Of a DNA stretch of 16,973 nt, positions 13,749-16,973 are shown piece by piece (position 1 is the stretch's first letter; the number at the start of each line of letters is the position of its first letter). The position numbers and the translations under genes are program-made. The stretch lies in the NCBI GenBank assembly GCA_031282565.1, contig JAITDL010000094.1, positions 1 through 16,973 on the forward strand. Reading direction: 5' to 3'. This DNA is from Puniceicoccales bacterium (GTDB lineage Bacteria > Verrucomicrobiota > Verrucomicrobiia > Opitutales > JAIRLM01). The notes under the pieces are model-generated. The model saw nothing but the letters and a program-made list of their open reading frames with translations. It searched no databases and was not told where the DNA came from.

Positions 13749-13792
13749 CAGTCCGCCTGCCGCCGCAAGTTTTTTTTAGGGCAAAACTTTCC

Positions 13793-16700
13793 GTGGCCGT
13801 CCTCCGGCTGCTGGGAAAATTTCGCATTCCGACAAAAAAACCTTTACACGCAGTTGCTTCCGTGTCAGAATTCTTCGTGTGCAGTGGGTGGAAATTGCCA
13901 AACTCTTTCCTGGGAAGTGCTCTCCTTGCTCTATCATTCGCCGCGCTGCTGCCAACATCGTCATATGGCGCTGGAATTACGGCAACGACAGATGGCAATA
14001 AGCGCACGACCATATCCTATGACGGCACAGGCAATAGCCTCGAGGCCGAAGTTAATCTGACTAATGGCGACATCAAAGTAAGTGCAGGCACGCCAAGATA
14101 CGCAATCCAATTTGCTAGCGACCTAAGCAGTCACATTTCATTTTTTCTAGGCCCCATAGTACTATCAATAAGGAATGACAGCGGTGAGCTTCGTGAGATT
14201 AGCGTGGATGGTACGACACAATCTGCTGCGGCCACCATTGATTTTAACGGACTTAATGGTGCTGATGCGCATCCAATTTGTATAAATTTCGCAGATTCAG
14301 TCGGCGGCTACAAAATTTCGGCATCAGCAAGCGGCAAAGGGGTAGCGACATTCGGCTCCATCTATGACAGCTCCGGAGCAATCAGCGGTCGCCTTAGCAA
14401 ATGGGCATTTGGAAATTTCAAAGGTTGCAACTTTTCCGCCAGCGGAACTTCCACGGCAATATTTGGCATTGGATACTATTGGGACAATGTCACCAACTCC
14501 TTTAATAATTGGACATTTGGCGATTTTGAAGGTTGCGACTTTTTAGCTTTGGGCCAGAATGCTACTTATGCGGAGGGAGCTTCCGCATTCGGCTCAGGAT
14601 ATTGCTCTAATAATAAAAGTGTCGCGACAACCGAAAACTCATTCAACAACTGGGCATTTGGAAAATTTCACGACGGCAATGTAATTTGCGCCGTCGCGAA
14701 TGGCACAAGCAATAGTCTTGGTGATACGTTTGGGTTGCATTTAGCAGCATTTGCAACGGCTTTTGGGCCAGCGGGAGATCAAACGACAGACGGCAGTTCG
14801 ACGTTTGCCAATTCTTTCCAAAACTGGTCCGCGGAATTCGTTGGCAGCCAGACTGTTGCAGCTTTGGCGTACTGCAAAACTTCGGCAACCACCGCCTGCG
14901 CCAACTGCCTGGGAGGATGGACAAACGGCGACATGCGCTTCTATTTCAATAATTTAGACGGTGAAGAAAATCCAACCGTGACCGTCGCCGGAGCGAAATT
15001 TGGCGGTTTGACATTTTCCGGCGGCACGGAAAGCAAGTATGCTAGTCTTAGTCTACTTGCCAACCAGGGCAACGGAACAGCCGACGACGGTTGGGCCAAG
15101 GCCGTTTCGCTGGGGAATCGCTTCCAGCTTAACGTAGGTCGCACGAGAGAAATGCAAGACGGCTGGGAGATGGAGTCGTCGAGAGAAAGCGGCGGAAGAA
15201 CTGCCCAGGGCGCGCCGGGAATTTTGAATCTAATTGGAGCCGTTTCGCGCACTCCCTACGCGAATAAAAAAGGTATTGGCGAACCCGATGACACAGTTTT
15301 ACGCATCGACGGCGGATGGACGGTAAATTGCTTCAGTCCGGTTAGAGACCTGCGCACCATAGACTTAATCAATGGGAGGCTGGTTCTTGTGAGCGCAAAC
15401 ACCGACGACGGAGCCAATTGGAATGTCTTCAAAGCTGCGGCCGACGAACTTGGAAGAAAAATTATAATAAAAGACGATAGCGGAGGAATTTATCGCGGAG
15501 ACGCCGACGACGAAACTATCTACCCAGCGCGCGCCGGCCACGTGGAACTTTCCTTCGACGCATACCCGGTGCGGGGTTCGCTAACTATCTCGGCTGACGA
15601 CACTTTGAAATTCCATATCAGCGAAAATACATTCGCCGGCGACGAAGATTGTGCCGGCAAATTATTCGCCACCTACGCAGACGGCTACATCGAACTCCTT
15701 GGCACGGAAAATTCTATGATTACTTTTGTGGACGGTTGGAGTCTCGCCGTTGAGACAGGCGGAATCGATATTCCAAAAAACGCCATGGCGGTTATCGTTC
15801 GGGCCCAGGGAGATATTGTTGACGACAGCATCTTGCATGGAATTGACTTCGAAGCCGGCGGGACGGGATACGACGTTTTTGACGGCGGCAATGTCGGCCT
15901 TGGCGATGGCGTAGATCTTTACCGCGCAACGACTTCCGCTCCTGCTGCCACTGGATTCTTCGGCGAAGACCCCGACGTTGAAGGTGCATTGGCGCTCTAC
16001 TTGTTTGAAGGCGATGGCATTAGCGGTCTAGCACTCGCCGCCGCTGCCATTGATCTATCAAACGTCGACGACCTGGATCAATCTCCTAGCGAGGGGGATA
16101 CGTCACCGACCGAAGAAGATGGCGATCAACAGCAGGACCAGAATTATCTCCCAGGAGTTAAATTCTATGACCCTACAGAAAATTATTTACCAAACAGAAT
16201 AGTTTACGGCGCAGATGCTGCAACAAGAGTTGTAACAGTGAATGTAGCTGGCGGCAAAACCGTTAACGATAGCTATGGAATTCAGTTTGATACTAATCTG
16301 CAAGATGAGATTACATCATTTCCCGATTCCGTCGAACTCCACATAGCGAATAGTGACGGTTCGCGAAAAACGCTTAGTGTGAACAATACTGGCGCTAGCG
16401 CAACTGCCATCGACTTTAACAACCTCAGCGGCACGGAGTCATGTCCAATTTGCGTTGTGTTTGATGACTCCGATGGCGGCTATAAAATTGAAGCAACCGG
16501 CGGGACGGCCGCCGTGGCCTTGGGCTCCGTAGGAGCTGTGGCAAATCCTTCCAGCTCAGCATCTAATACCCCATTTGGCGATTTCCCAGAAGGCGACGAA
16601 ATATTTACCGCCGTGAATGGAAATGATGTATTTGCCACAAATTGCCTTGAGACGGAAGTCCATGGCGCTGAACCGGCTGGCGATGGAGCGAAGATTTTGC

Positions 16701-16973
16701 TGCAACATGTTCCAATTGCTGCACTTGCGCTGAATGAGCTCCAAACTTTGGATGCCATGGTGGCGGCATCGCGCTGCGATGGAGATGGAATTTTTTGCCG
16801 AGCATTTGCTGCCGTGTCACATATAAACGACATTCCACCGAGTCCATCGGAGCTTCACGGCAGAAGTTCAGGAATCGCAATTGGTTATGCTCGTAGGCTA
16901 AGAGGTGTTCACTCGACGCTGGCTGGGAAAATTTTCGCGGCGGCGGCAAGTGGCAAGTTGTTCGATGAAAATA
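13793..16973 (+). CDS. Large exported surface protein, probable autotransporter passenger (3'-partial)
   Basis: A single frame stays open to the right edge (at least 1060 residues). It begins with a signal region: basic residues, then FLGSALLALSFAALLPTSSYGA, with cleavage near residue 60. GTG at 13793 is the earliest plausible start; GTGs at 13862 and 13877 would give a conventional short signal peptide. Domain A (about 62-190), tryptophan-centred repeats (about 200-380), a beta-rich Gly/Asp-rich middle, an acidic linker (about 760-785) and a second copy of domain A (about 790-913) follow. The last visible residues, GRSSGIAIGYARRL then TLAGKIFAAAASG, resemble the first strands of an autotransporter barrel. 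Outer-membrane surface display is inferred. Function and adhesive target are unknown. Confidence 0.8.
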   Translation, partial: MAVLRLLGKFRIPTKKPLHAVASVSEFFVCSGWKLPNSFLGSALLALSFAALLPTSSYGAGITATTDGNKRTTISYDGTGNSLEAEVNLTNGDIKVSAGTPRYAIQFASDLSSHISFFLGPIVLSIRNDSGELREISVDGTTQSAAATIDFNGLNGADAHPICINFADSVGGYKISASASGKGVATFGSIYDSSGAISGRLSKWAFGNFKGCNFSASGTSTAIFGIGYYWDNVTNSFNNWTFGDFEGCDFLALGQNATYAEGASAFGSGYCSNNKSVATTENSFNNWAFGKFHDGNVICAVANGTSNSLGDTFGLHLAAFATAFGPAGDQTTDGSSTFANSFQNWSAEFVGSQTVAALAYCKTSATTACANCLGGWTNGDMRFYFNNLDGEENPTVTVAGAKFGGLTFSGGTESKYASLSLLANQGNGTADDGWAKAVSLGNRFQLNVGRTREMQDGWEMESSRESGGRTAQGAPGILNLIGAVSRTPYANKKGIGEPDDTVLRIDGGWTVNCFSPVRDLRTIDLINGRLVLVSANTDDGANWNVFKAAADELGRKIIIKDDSGGIYRGDADDETIYPARAGHVELSFDAYPVRGSLTISADDTLKFHISENTFAGDEDCAGKLFATYADGYIELLGTENSMITFVDGWSLAVETGGIDIPKNAMAVIVRAQGDIVDDSILHGIDFEAGGTGYDVFDGGNVGLGDGVDLYRATTSAPAATGFFGEDPDVEGALALYLFEGDGISGLALAAAAIDLSNVDDLDQSPSEGDTSPTEEDGDQQQDQNYLPGVKFYDPTENYLPNRIVYGADAATRVVTVNVAGGKTVNDSYGIQFDTNLQDEITSFPDSVELHIANSDGSRKTLSVNNTGASATAIDFNNLSGTESCPICVVFDDSDGGYKIEATGGTAAVALGSVGAVANPSSSASNTPFGDFPEGDEIFTAVNGNDVFATNCLETEVHGAEPAGDGAKILLQHVPIAALALNELQTLDAMVAASRCDGDGIFCRAFAAVSHINDIPPSPSELHGRSSGIAIGYARRLRGVHSTLAGKIFAAAASGKLFDEN
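13976..14362 (+). repeat. Surface-protein domain, copy A
   Basis: This encodes about 130 residues of beta-rich domain with landmarks YAIQFASDL, ATIDFNGLNG, PICINFADSVGGYKI and GVATFGSI. The same landmarks recur in order in copy B, with the aligned tyrosine codons at 14099 and 16274. The copies are diverged at DNA level, so the duplication is old. Confidence 0.8.
14384..14945 (+). repeat. Imperfect tryptophan-centred protein repeats
   Basis: Repeats read LSKWAFGNFKGCNFSA, SFNNWTFGDFEGCDFLA, SFNNWAFGKFHDGNVICA, SFQNWSAEFVGSQTVAA and, weaker, LGGWTNGDMRFYF. The tryptophan codons are at 14402, 14510, 14651, 14825 and 14918, so spacing varies (36, 47, 58 and 31 residues). The pattern fits solenoid or beta-helix turns with linkers of different length. 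Confidence 0.75.
16166..16531 (+). repeat. Surface-protein domain, copy B
   Basis: This is the second copy of the domain at 13976-14362, with YGIQFDTNL, ATAIDFNNLSG, PICVVFDDSDGGYKI and AVALGSV in the same order and nearly the same spacing. It is 725 residues downstream of copy A and directly follows the acidic linker, which suggests a duplicated module placed in front of the translocation domain. Confidence 0.8.

Noticed and set aside
13601..13876. Replication origin next to rpmH-rnpA
   Set aside because: There is no dnaA gene, no cluster of DnaA boxes and no long AT-rich unwinding region.

Overview
The window looks like bacterial chromosome of roughly 50% GC, densely coded, with conserved housekeeping genes set among many unrecognised proteins, several of them membrane or exported. 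The ribosomal protein L34 and the general style (few Shine-Dalgarno sites, many GTG/TTG starts, a large exported surface protein that looks like an autotransporter) would fit a PVC-group bacterium, perhaps Verrucomicrobiota. That placement is a guess from memory of family sequences and no search was run.

Layout. Bases 1-612 hold an unknown plus-strand gene whose 5' end may lie outside the window. Bases 672-1397 (minus) encode a sigma-70 family factor with clear regions 2 and 4 but no recognisable region 3. It is divergent from a complete CoA-transferase of the acetyl-CoA hydrolase/succinate CoA-transferase family (1503-2993, plus). A 264-bp gap and a small unknown gene (3258-3647, plus) follow.

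From 3662 to 12039 every gene is on the minus strand. In transcription order they are glgB (glycogen branching enzyme), an unknown protein with a degenerate J-domain-like motif (HPE), a single-pass membrane protein with a C-terminal J domain (HPD), a short remnant that duplicates the tail of the next gene, an unknown 386-residue protein, an exported PAP2-family phosphatase, an unknown protein with two hydrophobic segments, and the rRNA-maturation endonuclease gene ybeY. Spacing is short (about 35-145 bp), so some are probably co-transcribed. Hairpins in the gaps suggest internal control points.

Divergent from glgB is a two-gene plus-strand unit (12193-12426 and 12452-13171), both unknown, the second a membrane protein with an Ala/Thr tail. 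It ends in a textbook intrinsic terminator (13212-13242). Facing it is rpmH-rnpA (minus, overlapping by 8 bp). rpmH was found by reading the sequence because it is only 45 codons long. Divergent from rpmH is a large exported surface protein that runs off the right edge. It contains an internal domain duplication and tryptophan-centred repeats, and it ends in what looks like the first strands of an autotransporter barrel.

The most unusual material is the pair of adjacent J-like genes, the in-frame remnant after the J-protein stop codon, the 23-bp perfect hairpin that buries a start codon, the sigma factor lacking region 3, and the duplicated architecture of the surface protein. No mobile element, CRISPR array, tRNA or rRNA gene was seen.
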